Made by a program: the position numbers and the translations under genes. Positions 8,202-18,604 of a stretch of DNA of 18,789 nt are shown here, piece by piece. The stretch comes from Isotricha intestinalis. Taxonomy: Eukaryota > Ciliophora > Litostomatea > Vestibuliferida > Isotrichidae. Position 1 is the stretch's first letter; every line of letters begins with the position of its first letter. The stretch is from the NCBI GenBank assembly GCA_023807065.1, contig JAJJLU010000787.1, forward strand, positions 1-18,789, read 5' to 3'. The notes under the pieces are model-generated. The model did no database searches. It saw only the letters and a list, made by a program, of their open reading frames with translations, and had not been told where the DNA came from.

Positions 8202-10997
8202 TTATTTTTGATTTTTCTTTTTAAGTAAAGATTCAGGTAAAACTTTTTTATTAATATTATCTATTTTAATTTTAAATTCATCCATATTAACAAGAGTTAA
8301 AGAAGGTAAATTTTTCTTTAAAAAAATAGTATCCTTTTTAAATTGTTTTAAACTTTCAATATCTTCAATTTTTTCACCTTTTAAAATAAATTCTTCGAAT
8401 TTGTCAAAAAATTTTTTTAAAGCATTTTTTATAGTATCTACAATAAAATATTCATCATAACTATTTAACATAGAATCATAAAGTGTTTTAATTAAACTAA
8501 CTAAATTTAAAGAATAATTATTAATACGAACATCATCTTCTGCAATATTATAATTAGGTAAATTTATTTTTTCTAATTCTTTTAAAGAATCATTAATACA
8601 TCTTTCTTGAATTAAATCTTCAATTTTTTTTCTTGTGATTATTAAAATATCATCAATTGTTTTTATCATATCTAAAAAATCATCAATTGTATTTTGTTCA
8701 ACGTATTTAGAAATTAAATTAAATGATTCTGAACTTTTTAATCTTTGTGTTATATTTTTTATTAATTCTAAAATACTATTTGTCATTGAAATTTCAGTTT
8801 GTGTTATTTCAATATTTTTTCCTTTTAAAATTTCTTCTTTTTGAAATTCAATATGTTCTCTCATTATATTTGTATATGTTTCTAATATTTCATTCCAGGC
8901 TTTTTGATTAAATAAAATAAATAATTTTAATATTTCATAACTTGTTTTTATTATATCTAAAGAACTTTGATTACACTTTAATTTAATTGAAGAAAAAGAA
9001 ATATAATTTAAATTATTATTTTCTTCTTCTTTTTTTTCATTTTCTATTTTTTGAAATAATTGAATTTTATCTAATAAAAATGAATAATCTTCATTTTCTT
9101 TCATACAATTTGTATTTATTTCAAGTGAAATTATTGAATTTAATAATTTTTGATAAATAAAAGGAATTTGTTTTATTTCTTCCCAAGAATCACTTTTAAT
9201 AAAATTATCATTTTTCATTTGTGAATAATTTCTTACAAAATTTATTTGACAATCTCCAAAAACAGATTTTATTTTTTCATTTTTTGAAATAAAGATTTTT
9301 GTTATATCATAAGAAATATAAAATCCTTCTATAAAAGAATCTATATCAGTATGATCTAAAGTTTCATTTAAACTTTGAATAATTTGATTATGAACTACTC
9401 TAGTTAAATTATCATTTACTATTTTTTTTATTTCTTCAAATTCTGTTGTAAAATTATTTTTTACTGTTTTTGTTATTTGATTACTTGAATCTATTTCTTT
9501 TAAAATTTCATCTATTATATTACATATTGAATTATATAATAAATCTCTTCCATATATTAAAAGTATCGTTACTGATTGTTCTGCTTTTTCTTTTGAGTTT
9601 AATTTATTATTATTTTTAATTATTTCTTCTTTTAATTCACTATAAATTTCTTTTATTTTTTCATTTGATAAATGAGTAAAAATTCCTCTTATTTTAGGAT
9701 AAAAAGAATTTATAATATCATTTTTAATATAAGTTTGAATTCTTTCTTTTATTTTTTCAATGGAAATATTAATTAATAAATTAAAATTTAAAATATATTT
9801 TTTTGCATTATCAGATGAATTTAATAATTTATCAAAAACATAATTTGTAATATGAAAAGTTTCATTTGTATTTTTAATATCTTTATTAACTGATATAATA
9901 TTTTTATAATATTCAGATAAAATATCTGAAAATTCTGTTATCATTTGTGAACTACTTTTACTTGAAAATTTTAATAATGAAGATTCAAATGAATCAAATA
10001 ATTTAAAATTTTTTATTCTTTTATCTGATTTTAATTTTAACATTGTTTCTTTTGATTTTATTATAAGCTCAGATGTTATTTTATATTTTTTTGGATTTGT
10101 AATAAGAATTTGAAGTAAATCAATTACTTCTTTTAATTTTTTAACATTTAATAAAATAAAATTCATTTTTTTTAAATTTTCTCTTTTTATTTCTTTAGAA
10201 ATTAAGAAAATTGAATTTTTTTGATTTTTTAATTTTAATTCTTTATAAATTTCTTTCCATCTAATAATTTTATCATATGAATTATCAACAATATTTTCAA
10301 ATGGATTTATATTATCATTAATATAATTTTCTATTCTATTACTATGTTCTAAAATTTTTTCAAGTTCTAAATCAATTTTTCCACTTATTGAAATTAATTC
10401 TTTATTCTTCTTTTCTAAATCTTTTATATTCATTTCTAAAATTTCTGATTTTAATTTAAATTTATTATTATCTTCAAAAAATTCATCAGGAATTTCTTCT
10501 AAAATTTTTTTATTAGTTTTATATATATTTGTATAATAATTAAATATTGTATCTTCTTTTGGAGAAGCTCTTTTTCTTTTAAAAACCATAAAATTTTTTT
10601 CATTTTCTTCATATGATTTATGATTTAAATTATAAATTCCTAATTCATTGTTAATTGAGTTAATATATTTATCCAATTGTTCACTTAATAATCTTTTAAA
10701 AGATATTTTTTCATTATTATTATTTTTTTTTTCTGTTAAAGCTTTTTTAATTGGAAATCCTATTTTAATGTCATCACCTGAGAATTTATCAAAATCTTGT
10801 TCTATTTCAAAATCTAAATTTGATTTTTCATCATATAAAGTTGAATAAATATAATTTGATATTTCTGTATAATATGAATATTCTTCATTTGGTGTATTTA
10901 ATATTGCTGAAAAATTTTGCATTGATGTTTTCCTTAATTTTTCCATTATAATTAAATTTATTTTGTTTCTTGCTTTTTTTCTTTCTTTCTCATCCAT
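8202..10997 (-). CDS. VPS54: VPS54-like subunit of the GARP tethering complex
   Basis: A 931-residue helical protein without membrane segments. VPS54 with VPS51-53 forms GARP, which tethers endosome-derived vesicles at the trans-Golgi. The length is close to human VPS54 (977). The N-terminus has NFSAILNTPNEE, like the short ...LNDP segment of VPS54. Residues about 195-350 form the coiled-coil core (ISGKIDLELEKILEHSNRI onward, then MNFILLNVKKLKEVIDLL and ITSELIIKSKETMLKL), in the same order as the VPS54 core. Near 720-770 EITQTEISMTNSILELIKNI resembles the ITTKNLALSSRCLQLIV block. The last 130 residues fit a helical C-terminal domain (SLNLVSLIKTLYDSML and KQFKKDTIFLKKNL). Similarity was judged by eye and is weak per residue. 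VPS50, of the sister EARP complex, or another CATCHR tether is the main alternative. Confidence 0.6.
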   Translation of the reverse strand: MDEKERKKARNKINLIIMEKLRKTSMQNFSAILNTPNEEYSYYTEISNYIYSTLYDEKSNLDFEIEQDFDKFSGDDIKIGFPIKKALTEKKNNNNEKISFKRLLSEQLDKYINSINNELGIYNLNHKSYEENEKNFMVFKRKRASPKEDTIFNYYTNIYKTNKKILEEIPDEFFEDNNKFKLKSEILEMNIKDLEKKNKELISISGKIDLELEKILEHSNRIENYINDNINPFENIVDNSYDKIIRWKEIYKELKLKNQKNSIFLISKEIKRENLKKMNFILLNVKKLKEVIDLLQILITNPKKYKITSELIIKSKETMLKLKSDKRIKNFKLFDSFESSLLKFSSKSSSQMITEFSDILSEYYKNIISVNKDIKNTNETFHITNYVFDKLLNSSDNAKKYILNFNLLINISIEKIKERIQTYIKNDIINSFYPKIRGIFTHLSNEKIKEIYSELKEEIIKNNNKLNSKEKAEQSVTILLIYGRDLLYNSICNIIDEILKEIDSSNQITKTVKNNFTTEFEEIKKIVNDNLTRVVHNQIIQSLNETLDHTDIDSFIEGFYISYDITKIFISKNEKIKSVFGDCQINFVRNYSQMKNDNFIKSDSWEEIKQIPFIYQKLLNSIISLEINTNCMKENEDYSFLLDKIQLFQKIENEKKEEENNNLNYISFSSIKLKCNQSSLDIIKTSYEILKLFILFNQKAWNEILETYTNIMREHIEFQKEEILKGKNIEITQTEISMTNSILELIKNITQRLKSSESFNLISKYVEQNTIDDFLDMIKTIDDILIITRKKIEDLIQERCINDSLKELEKINLPNYNIAEDDVRINNYSLNLVSLIKTLYDSMLNSYDEYFIVDTIKNALKKFFDKFEEFILKGEKIEDIESLKQFKKDTIFLKKNLPSLTLVNMDEFKIKIDNINKKVLPESLLKKKNQK

Positions 10998-11522
10998 TAA
11001 AAAATATTTTTTTAATTAAAAAAATAATTAAAACACTTTAATTCTTAAATGGAAAAAATGAATTTTTTCAAAAAGCTTTTAAGTTATTATAATCTAAGAA
11101 GGTTTATTTAAATTAGTCATTCTTTTTTGAATTAATTCAAATAAAATTATAATTATTTTTAATTAAAGGTAAAATCAATTTTACAAATATAAGAATTTAT
11201 ATTTTTTTTCATTTAATTCATTACCCTATTTTTTAGTTTAATATTAATAAGTCATTATTGTTGTATTAATTCATTATTTTAATTTTTCCATTTTTAAAAT
11301 TTTATCATAATATGTTAAAAATTTTCATTATTCTATTCTTAAAAGCATAATAATATTATTTATTTTCTTCTTTATTTTCCATTTAATTTATATTTAAAAA
11401 ATAATTAAAATCATAAAATAAATATAACTCAAAAAATTAAATAAATTTTTAAATAAACAATTCTTTAAGAAATAAAAAATAAATATTTCTTAAAAGAGAA
11501 TGAAATACATAAAAAAGAATTT
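10998..11522. other. Gene-free spacer, 525 bp, between ABC transporter stop and VPS54-like start
   Basis: The longest spacer in the window, A/T-rich throughout. It includes the 5' flank of the VPS54-like gene and the 3' flank of the ABC transporter gene, both minus strand. I found no tRNA, no reading frame with recognisable protein similarity and no repeat array. Confidence 0.6.
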
Positions 11523-14500
11523 TTAAGAAATTAAACTTTCAGAATAAAGTTCATAAAATTTACTTTTTTTATCATTCATCAATTTATCATAATTATCACA
11601 TTCAACAATTTGTCCTTTATCAATAACAATAATTCTTTCACATTTACTAACCATTTGAATATGATGAGCAATCATAATAATAGTAGAATCTTTCATATTT
11701 TCATTCATATTATTTTGAATAATTTTTTCAGTTTGAACATCCATTGAACTTGTAGCTTCATCTAAAATAATAACTTTACTTTTTTTCAAAGCTGCTCTTA
11801 CAAAACAAATTAATTGCTTTTCTCCTATTGATAAATTACTTCCATTTTCTTTTATTTTTACATTCAATCTTTTATTATTATCTAAAATTTTTTTAAATAG
11901 AGAAAATTCATCTAAACATTTAATAATTTCTTCATCTTTATATATATTCATAGGATCTAAATTTTCTCTTAATGTACCTTCAATTAAAAATGAATCTTGA
12001 GGAACAATAGTAATATTTTGCCTTAAATCATCTAAATTTAATTTTGTAATATCAACTCCATCAATTTCGATTTTTCCTTCAAAACCTTCAATAATTCTAC
12101 TTAAAGAAAGTACAATAGAACTTTTCCCACTTCCAGTTCTTCCAACAATACCAACTTTTTCTCCTGGATTAATAATTATATTTAATTTCTTTAATATTAC
12201 AGGAGTAAAAGGACGATATTTAGCAGAAAAATTAACAAATTTAATTTGACCTTTTGAAGGCCAATTACCTTTAACTATTTTAATTTCTTCATTTTTATCT
12301 GGAGTTTTTTCTCCTTTTATTTCAGTTACTGTTTCACATCTTTCTAAACTAACCATTGCTACTTCAATTTGACTCATATAATGTAATACATTTGCTAATT
12401 CATCACTAAAGTCATGTGCATATTCTAAAATTAATCCTATTGCTTGAGGTGAAAAACTTTCTTTTTTATATATTATAAATGATATTATAACTCCTAAAAA
12501 GAAATGAGATGCTATTCTTAATCTTTGTCCATACCATTTTTTAGTTCCTTCTATAAAATAATGAACTGCAAAATGATCATCTAATCTTTTATATATTTTT
12601 GCTTTGCAATTTTCTTCTACATTTGCACTTCTTATTAATTCAACTCCTTTTATTGATTCTGATAATATTGTAATTATTGGTGAATAACTTACTCTATGTA
12701 ATCTAGTTAAATTTCTTCCTGCTCCAATATAATAATTTGTTAATAAAAGTGATATTATAAATAACACCGGAGATAATATTAATATTATATTATTATATAT
12801 GTAACAAACATATATTGATACGAAGAGACATATTATTGATTTCATACATAAAGTTACTACTCCTATTATTCCTTGTACTAAATCAATATCTTTTGTTAAT
12901 CTATTTAATATTTGTCCTATTGGAACTAAATCATGAAATAAATTAATTGGTGCTTTTAATAATTTATATACCATTGTTTCATGTAATTTTTTTAATGAAT
13001 GTAATGTTGTTCGAGTTATAACAAATTCAATAGCAAAATTTAAAAATATTCCAATCAGACTAAAATAAATATATTTATAAAAATGATAATAATGTTTTTT
13101 TAAATTAATTCCTTTCTTATGTATATTACTTATTTCTTGTGCACTTTTTGACCATGAAGTTACAAAAATTTGTTTATATGCATCACAAACTCTTGCTCCT
13201 AAAATGAATATAATTAAAAGGAAAAATACTATAAATCCTCCTTGAACTTTGATATATATTAAATATGTTTTTAAAGATATTTTTCCTTTTTTACCTTTCA
13301 TTGATAATGGATTTTCAACTGAAGTTTCAATTTCTTTTTTTTCTTTCTCATCTTTATCAGTCATTTTTTTTAATTCATTTAAAATATTTTTTTTCTCAAC
13401 TTTTGATAATCTTCTACTTTTTTTTCTTTCAGAAGTTCTTTGATGTTCTTTTTCTTTTTCTTCTTTTTCTTTCTTTTCTTTTAATTGAATTTCATAATCA
13501 TTACCGAATTTTTTTAAAAACTCATTGAAATTTCCTTCAAATATGATTGAACCTTTATCTAAATAAATAATTTTATCAACTAAAGATAAATTACTGAATT
13601 CATTAGTGATTAAAATTCTAGCTTTTCCTTTTAAATATCCATTAAAAGCTTCTTTAAAAATATTAGTTCCTACTTTAGCATCAATTGAAGCAAGAGGATC
13701 ATCTAATAAATATAAATCTGCATCTTTATATAAACAACGAGCTAAAGAAACTCTTGCTCTTTGTCCTCCACTTAAATTTCCTCCTGAAGAAGAAATTTCA
13801 TTTAAATCTTTTTTGGGAAAAGTTTCAAAATCTTGTATTAATTGACAACAAGATATTATTTTATTATATTTAATTTCATCATATTCATTAAAAAATAATA
13901 TATTATTCCTTATTGTGTCATTCATTACCCATGATTGTTGAGGATCATAAGATATTGTTCCATTAACAACAACTGATTTTTTATTTGATAATAAAGTATA
14001 ATTATTCATTATTGAATTTATTAAACAACTTTTTCCACTTCCAGTTTGACCTAATATTGCAATAAATTCTCCTTCTTTAATTGTAAATGAAATATCTGAA
14101 ATTAAAGATACTTTATTACCGAAAGTTGATACTAATTCATTTTTTGATAATCTTCTATGATATTTAGGTAAATCTGTTGAATTTGTTACTCCAAAAGTTG
14201 CCTTATCAAATTTAACTAAAATATTTTCATTTAATAATAAGTTTCTATCTTCAAATGATGAATAATCATGCTCTGGAGTAAATAAAAATTTTTGGAGTCT
14301 ATTTATTGAAATTAAATTACTGAAAAATTCACTTATCATTAAAGGAATTTGCATTAATGGTGTTGTCATTAAATTTATTAATTGGAGAAAAGTAAATAAA
14401 TCTGAAATTTCAAGTGCTTTATGTGAAAAGACATAAAGACCTAATGAAACAATGAACATAACTAAAGGCATATTTGAATTAATTAACGTTCTTGTTACAT

Positions 14501-15554
14501 CTATATTAAAATTTCTTCTTAAATAATCTAATTCATCATTTCTACTTTTTTTTATTTTGTTTGCAAATGTATCTTCCCATCCATTAATTTTAATACTTTT
14601 AATTATTTGAAAAATATAAGTTACAATTTTCATTCTATCATCTTTTTTTTCTAATAATATTTTTAAATTTCTTAAATAAGCAACTTGTAACAATAATATT
14701 AATCCAATTAACAAAGCTAAAACAATAAGAGCATAAACAAATTTTTTTCCAAATAAATTAAACAACAAAAACATAGAAATTAAAACTCTTAAAGGCAAAG
14801 AAACAATTTTAGGGCCTACAAAAAATAAATATCCTATTTTTTCAGAATCTACTTCAATTAAATTCATTTTTTCTCCTTCTGCTTTAGAAGCATTTGGACT
14901 ATTAGTATTTCCCATTAAAATTTTTTCATATAATAAAGCATTCATTTCATTCGTTATTCTTTCACTTAACATTGTATTTTTAAATTCTACTTGATGAGTA
15001 AATATTGTCATTAATAATTTAACAAATATAAAAAAAAATGCACATTGATAAATATCAAAATCAAAATTTTTAATATTTTCCCATAAAGATAATTGATTAT
15101 TATAAGTAAAGGTTTTACCAAAATTTCCAGTTGAAAAATGTTGAATAATTAACCTAAAAAAATACATATTTAAAAATTCTAAAGCAATATTACAAAAATC
15201 AAGCAATTGAAGAGATAAAATAGGTTTAATATGTACAACAAAAATGGCATGAGCTAAAGGATATCTCCAATCTTTATTTTTAGAAAATTTTTTCCAAGAA
15301 TTTTGTAAAGGAGTAATATTATATCTTGTAGATTGTGTTGGATGTAATTCACTTACATCTGATGTTTTTAATATTCCATTATTTGATATTTTCATTGCTA
15401 ATCTTGACCATGAAAAAAATATTCGAGATAATATATTTGAATTATAAAAATTTACTTGTTTTTTTGCCTTTTCTTCTTTTGGAGTTTTTCTACTTTCTTC
15501 TGTTAATAATTCTTCGTATGATGATGATGATGAACTTATTGAGAGCGAATCCAT
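11523..15554 (-). CDS. ABCC/MRP-type full ABC transporter
   Basis: A 1343-residue exporter with the order TMD1-NBD1-TMD2-NBD2 and no extra N-terminal TMD0. ABCC proteins use ATP to move organic anions and conjugates, or regulate channels. TMD1 is about 103-425, TMD2 about 770-1070. NBD1 has Walker A GQTGSGKS (502-509), LSGGQRARVSLARC (594-607) and Walker B LYLLDDP (614-620), with Asp in place of the catalytic Glu as is normal in ABCC. NBD2 has GRTGSGKS (1138-1145), LSIGEKQL (1241-1248) and VIILDEATSSMD (1261-1272) with Glu1266 and the switch His in IAHH. In NBD1 the switch His is Asn (LITNEF, 649-654), so that site is doubly degenerate. An insert in NBD1 (about 456-478) and the charged inter-domain linker (about 688-760) each carry an RRLS site. 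The start follows an A-rich leader, and the Ser-rich N-terminus is cytosolic. The substrate is unknown. Confidence 0.93.
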   Translation of the reverse strand: MDSLSISSSSSSYEELLTEESRKTPKEEKAKKQVNFYNSNILSRIFFSWSRLAMKISNNGILKTSDVSELHPTQSTRYNITPLQNSWKKFSKNKDWRYPLAHAIFVVHIKPILSLQLLDFCNIALEFLNMYFFRLIIQHFSTGNFGKTFTYNNQLSLWENIKNFDFDIYQCAFFFIFVKLLMTIFTHQVEFKNTMLSERITNEMNALLYEKILMGNTNSPNASKAEGEKMNLIEVDSEKIGYLFFVGPKIVSLPLRVLISMFLLFNLFGKKFVYALIVLALLIGLILLLQVAYLRNLKILLEKKDDRMKIVTYIFQIIKSIKINGWEDTFANKIKKSRNDELDYLRRNFNIDVTRTLINSNMPLVMFIVSLGLYVFSHKALEISDLFTFLQLINLMTTPLMQIPLMISEFFSNLISINRLQKFLFTPEHDYSSFEDRNLLLNENILVKFDKATFGVTNSTDLPKYHRRLSKNELVSTFGNKVSLISDISFTIKEGEFIAILGQTGSGKSCLINSIMNNYTLLSNKKSVVVNGTISYDPQQSWVMNDTIRNNILFFNEYDEIKYNKIISCCQLIQDFETFPKKDLNEISSSGGNLSGGQRARVSLARCLYKDADLYLLDDPLASIDAKVGTNIFKEAFNGYLKGKARILITNEFSNLSLVDKIIYLDKGSIIFEGNFNEFLKKFGNDYEIQLKEKKEKEEKEKEHQRTSERKKSRRLSKVEKKNILNELKKMTDKDEKEKKEIETSVENPLSMKGKKGKISLKTYLIYIKVQGGFIVFFLLIIFILGARVCDAYKQIFVTSWSKSAQEISNIHKKGINLKKHYYHFYKYIYFSLIGIFLNFAIEFVITRTTLHSLKKLHETMVYKLLKAPINLFHDLVPIGQILNRLTKDIDLVQGIIGVVTLCMKSIICLFVSIYVCYIYNNIILILSPVLFIISLLLTNYYIGAGRNLTRLHRVSYSPIITILSESIKGVELIRSANVEENCKAKIYKRLDDHFAVHYFIEGTKKWYGQRLRIASHFFLGVIISFIIYKKESFSPQAIGLILEYAHDFSDELANVLHYMSQIEVAMVSLERCETVTEIKGEKTPDKNEEIKIVKGNWPSKGQIKFVNFSAKYRPFTPVILKKLNIIINPGEKVGIVGRTGSGKSSIVLSLSRIIEGFEGKIEIDGVDITKLNLDDLRQNITIVPQDSFLIEGTLRENLDPMNIYKDEEIIKCLDEFSLFKKILDNNKRLNVKIKENGSNLSIGEKQLICFVRAALKKSKVIILDEATSSMDVQTEKIIQNNMNENMKDSTIIMIAHHIQMVSKCERIIVIDKGQIVECDNYDKLMNDKKSKFYELYSESLIS

Positions 15555-15900
15555 TTTTTTTTATATATATATTTTTTTTAATAGATTTACTTATATTTTT
15601 TTGATATGGATTTTTTCTCTTTTTTTTTTTTTACTTTTTTTTAGGTTTTATGTTTTTTTAATTATTGAAGATTCGTTTATAAAATTTATTTTCGTTTATT
15701 ATAGGAAAATTATATTCTTAATGATTTTGGAGAATTTTTTTTTCTATTTTTTAATAAATTATTATAATCTTTGATAATATTACTATTATACATACATATA
15801 TTTAAATATTTATAAAATCAATAAATATTTATTAAATAATTAAAATATTAATATAATTTTTCATTTATTAAATATATTAATCATAAATATTATTATAAAA
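15555..15900. other. Gene-free spacer, 346 bp
   Basis: A/T-rich DNA between the 5' end of the ABC transporter gene and the 3' end of the PX-WD40 gene, both minus strand. It is T-rich just upstream of the transporter start (A-rich on the coding strand), as at other starts here. I see no RNA gene or repeat. Confidence 0.6.
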
Positions 15901-17703
15901 TTAAATTTTCTTAGAAAGAAAAGAAGTAAGACCTTCATTTTCATTATTTTTATTACTATTAGTATTTAAAAGATGTTTTTCTTCAAAGGTTTTTTTTCTT
16001 AAATTTTGAGTAGTTTTATCAAAACCACTAAAAATAGAATTTTTACAAATTCTAACATCATCTAATATATTTAATAAATTAGCTTCTTGAAATCTTCTTG
16101 TCATTTCACTGGAAAAATAACCAGGAATAGAAAAACCAAAAATTTTTTTTTCAGCACCTCCACTAAATAAAATATTATTATTATTATTGAATATAATTTT
16201 ATAAATAAAATGTGAATTTTCATCTAAAATACATTCTGAAAAATCTTTAAAATGAGATAAAATTTGAATAGTTCCATTATTTAAAGCAATATATATTTCT
16301 TTTTTATTTGGATTATATAAAGCATCTTTTACTCCATAAGGTAAATTTAAAGAAAAAACTTCTGTTATTGAATTTCTATCTTTTTGAAGAGAAGTTGAAA
16401 ATTGTCTTTCAATATTAAAATATTCTTTTTCAATTCCTTTAATATTTTTTTTACTTAAATTAAAAGAAAACATATCAAAATTACCTTCAGAATCTCCAAT
16501 AAAAACTTTATAATTTTTAAAATCTGTTTTAAATAAAGAAATATTTTTTAATTGATTTTCTAAAACGAAAATTAGATTAATAATAGAATTATCATTATTA
16601 ATTGAACCAACATATAAAATTCCATTATTATCAAAGGAAAAATATAAATTAGGATAATTAGGGAATTTTTCTTTAAAATTATTATTAAAATAATTAAAAC
16701 CAACTAAGTCATTTGAACTTGCAGGTAATTTACTTATTTTTTCTTTACTTTCTATAAAAGAAACTCCTATTTCACATTCATTATAACAAGCAGTATAAAT
16801 ATATTTTGTACTTGGATTATATCCTAATCCTATTAGTTTATTTTCATTTTCTGATACTTTTATTATATTTATTGATTTTAAAATATTTGTTAATGCTGAT
16901 GATTTTATATCTGTTTCAAATACTTCTATTGTTCCATCATAATAACATATAAATAAATAATTTCCCTTTTCATAAGGTATATATTCTAATTTTGATATTT
17001 CTCTTTTTGTTTCTTTACTATATATTAATTTTGCATTTTTGTCTTTTTCTTTATTTTCTGTTTCATTTTCATTTATTTTTTCCTCTGAATTATTTTTTAT
17101 TTGTTCTAAAGAATAAATTAATAATTCTCCTAAATTTTCTTTTTTGAAAAAGAACTTTACTTTACTAAATAATTTACTTTTTTCTAAAAAATTTCTTTCT
17201 ACTTTTTTAGCACATCCTATTATTAACATATTATATTCATCTAAATAAATCATATCACTAACTTCATGTTTTAATTTATTAATTTGATATTTTACTTCAG
17301 GAGAAAATTGTTTTATTTTATCAAAATGTTTATCTAATTCAAAGAAATCAATAAAAACTTTAGAATTAAATATATCAGCTCTATAAATAATATTCTTTAA
17401 ATATTCATTAAATTGTTCACAAATATTATTTAATATTATAGAAGAATCATTATTAATTTTCCCAAATTTTGGTTTTTGAGGAAGATTTAAACAAATTTTA
17501 GAAATATTATCTATAAAAGTTTTAAAGTCTTCAACTGTTTTATTTATTGTCCATTTATTTTTTGAAATTTCTGAATTAATATCTATTTGAAATATCGTTA
17601 CTGGTAAATTTGTTTTTGGATCTGTTTTTTTATCCCATTTATCTATTGAAAATGTAAATTGAAAATCTTCTGGATTTATTTCTTTTTTTTCATCATTTTC
17701 CAT
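15901..17703 (-). CDS. PX-domain plus WD40 protein
   Basis: A 600-residue protein without membrane segments. Residues about 12-122 look like a PX (phosphoinositide-binding) domain: FTFSIDKWDKK and VTIFQIDINS strands, KWTINKTVEDFKTFIDNI (50-67), the proline loop LPQKPKFGK (74-82) and the closing helices QFNEYLKNII and SKVFIDFFEL. From about 148 to 540 come WD40-like blades, including YDGTIEVFETD, FIGDSEGNFDMFSF, IYIALNNGTIQIL and ILFSGGAEKKIFGFSIPG, each a strand, a turn with Gly-Asp/Asn, then a strand. A charged insert near 203-225 interrupts the first blades. The Arg of the usual RRYSDF motif is not visible (NKTVEDF), so lipid binding may be weak or of other specificity. The protein would sit on endosomes, in the way FYVE-WD40 proteins do; this is inferred from domain make-up. 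I do not recognise an ortholog. Confidence 0.7.
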   Translation of the reverse strand: MENDEKKEINPEDFQFTFSIDKWDKKTDPKTNLPVTIFQIDINSEISKNKWTINKTVEDFKTFIDNISKICLNLPQKPKFGKINNDSSIILNNICEQFNEYLKNIIYRADIFNSKVFIDFFELDKHFDKIKQFSPEVKYQINKLKHEVSDMIYLDEYNMLIIGCAKKVERNFLEKSKLFSKVKFFFKKENLGELLIYSLEQIKNNSEEKINENETENKEKDKNAKLIYSKETKREISKLEYIPYEKGNYLFICYYDGTIEVFETDIKSSALTNILKSINIIKVSENENKLIGLGYNPSTKYIYTACYNECEIGVSFIESKEKISKLPASSNDLVGFNYFNNNFKEKFPNYPNLYFSFDNNGILYVGSINNDNSIINLIFVLENQLKNISLFKTDFKNYKVFIGDSEGNFDMFSFNLSKKNIKGIEKEYFNIERQFSTSLQKDRNSITEVFSLNLPYGVKDALYNPNKKEIYIALNNGTIQILSHFKDFSECILDENSHFIYKIIFNNNNNILFSGGAEKKIFGFSIPGYFSSEMTRRFQEANLLNILDDVRICKNSIFSGFDKTTQNLRKKTFEEKHLLNTNSNKNNENEGLTSFLSKKI

Positions 17704-17896
17704 TTTTCTTAATTTAAAAAATATTTTGGATTATTTTTTTTAATTTTATTTATAATTTATTTATAAATTTGTAATTTAATAAACCAGTAAATATAATTTA
17801 AATCAATATAAATTTTTTTAATAAATTATTTTAATAATCTAATCCTTTATTTTTGATATTTAATTATTTTTAATAAAAACACTTAAATTAAATTCT

Positions 17897-18604
17897 TTAT
17901 TGAATATGATTTTCATTAATTTGATTTTCATCATTATTATTTTCTTTATGATTTAAATTTATATTATTCTTTATTTTACAAAAAGGAAGATGTGATTTCA
18001 CTTTTTTAAAATTTTGATGACAAAAAGGACAAAAATAAGGATCAATATTATTTTCTTGAAGTAAATTATTTTTATAAGAATATTCATATTTTGTTTTATT
18101 TTGTTCAATATTTTCATTTCCTCTTCCTTCAACACATTCATTATAATGTAAATTTTTATCATTTTCATCCATATTTTTTAAATAAATAAAATGACATATT
18201 GGGCATTTATTTCCATTTTTTTTTTCTTTTTTAATTTTAGTTTTTAATTCTTCATTTTCATATTTTCTTTTTCTTCCTAATTTCTCAAATTTAATTAATT
18301 CTTCTTCATCATTTGAATCAAAATCTCTTATTTTAATTGTACTATAATTATTATTATTATTATTTTTTAAAAATGTTTTTCCTTTTCTTTGATTTTTTTT
18401 TTTTTCATTTTCTTTTTTATTTTTTTTATCTTCTTTTATTATTAAATTATTATCTTCATCATAAAGGACATTTACTTCTTCTCCTTTTCTATAACCATAT
18501 AATTTTAATTCTTCATTTTTTAAATTTCTTTTTCTTGAATATTTACCATAATATTTTAAATTTGGAATTTTTATTGTTTCATTTTCATTATTTTTTTGAT
18601 TCAT
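17897..18604 (-). CDS. Small nuclear-type protein with two C2HC zinc fingers
   Basis: A 235-residue, very basic and charged protein. Two zinc-finger motifs are seen in the second half: CPIC then H153 and C157 (134-157, spacing C-x2-C-x15-H-x3-C), and FCPFCHQNFKKVKSHLPFC (191-209, C-x2-C-x9-H-x3-C). The second has the FKxxKSHLPxC signature of a C2HC class, similar to UBZ4-type ubiquitin-binding fingers and to the finger of human C17orf80. Basic clusters at 60-76 and 109-130 could be nuclear localisation signals. An Asn run stands at 81-86. The start is 146 bp from the telomere, and transcription runs away from the chromosome end. A DNA-repair or ubiquitin-reading role is possible, but I cannot assign an ortholog. 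Confidence 0.65.
   Translation of the reverse strand: MNQKNNENETIKIPNLKYYGKYSRKRNLKNEELKLYGYRKGEEVNVLYDEDNNLIIKEDKKNKKENEKKKNQRKGKTFLKNNNNNNYSTIKIRDFDSNDEEELIKFEKLGRKRKYENEELKTKIKKEKKNGNKCPICHFIYLKNMDENDKNLHYNECVEGRGNENIEQNKTKYEYSYKNNLLQENNIDPYFCPFCHQNFKKVKSHLPFCKIKNNINLNHKENNNDENQINENHIQ

Noticed and set aside
10998..11522. tRNA or other structured RNA in the largest spacer
   Set aside because: No GC-richer stem set, T-loop or box motif is visible; the stretch is plain A/T-rich DNA.
11523..15554. A true CFTR ortholog
   Set aside because: The placement of RRLS sites is CFTR-like, but the linker is short and the NBDs are generic ABCC; a channel role is not supported.
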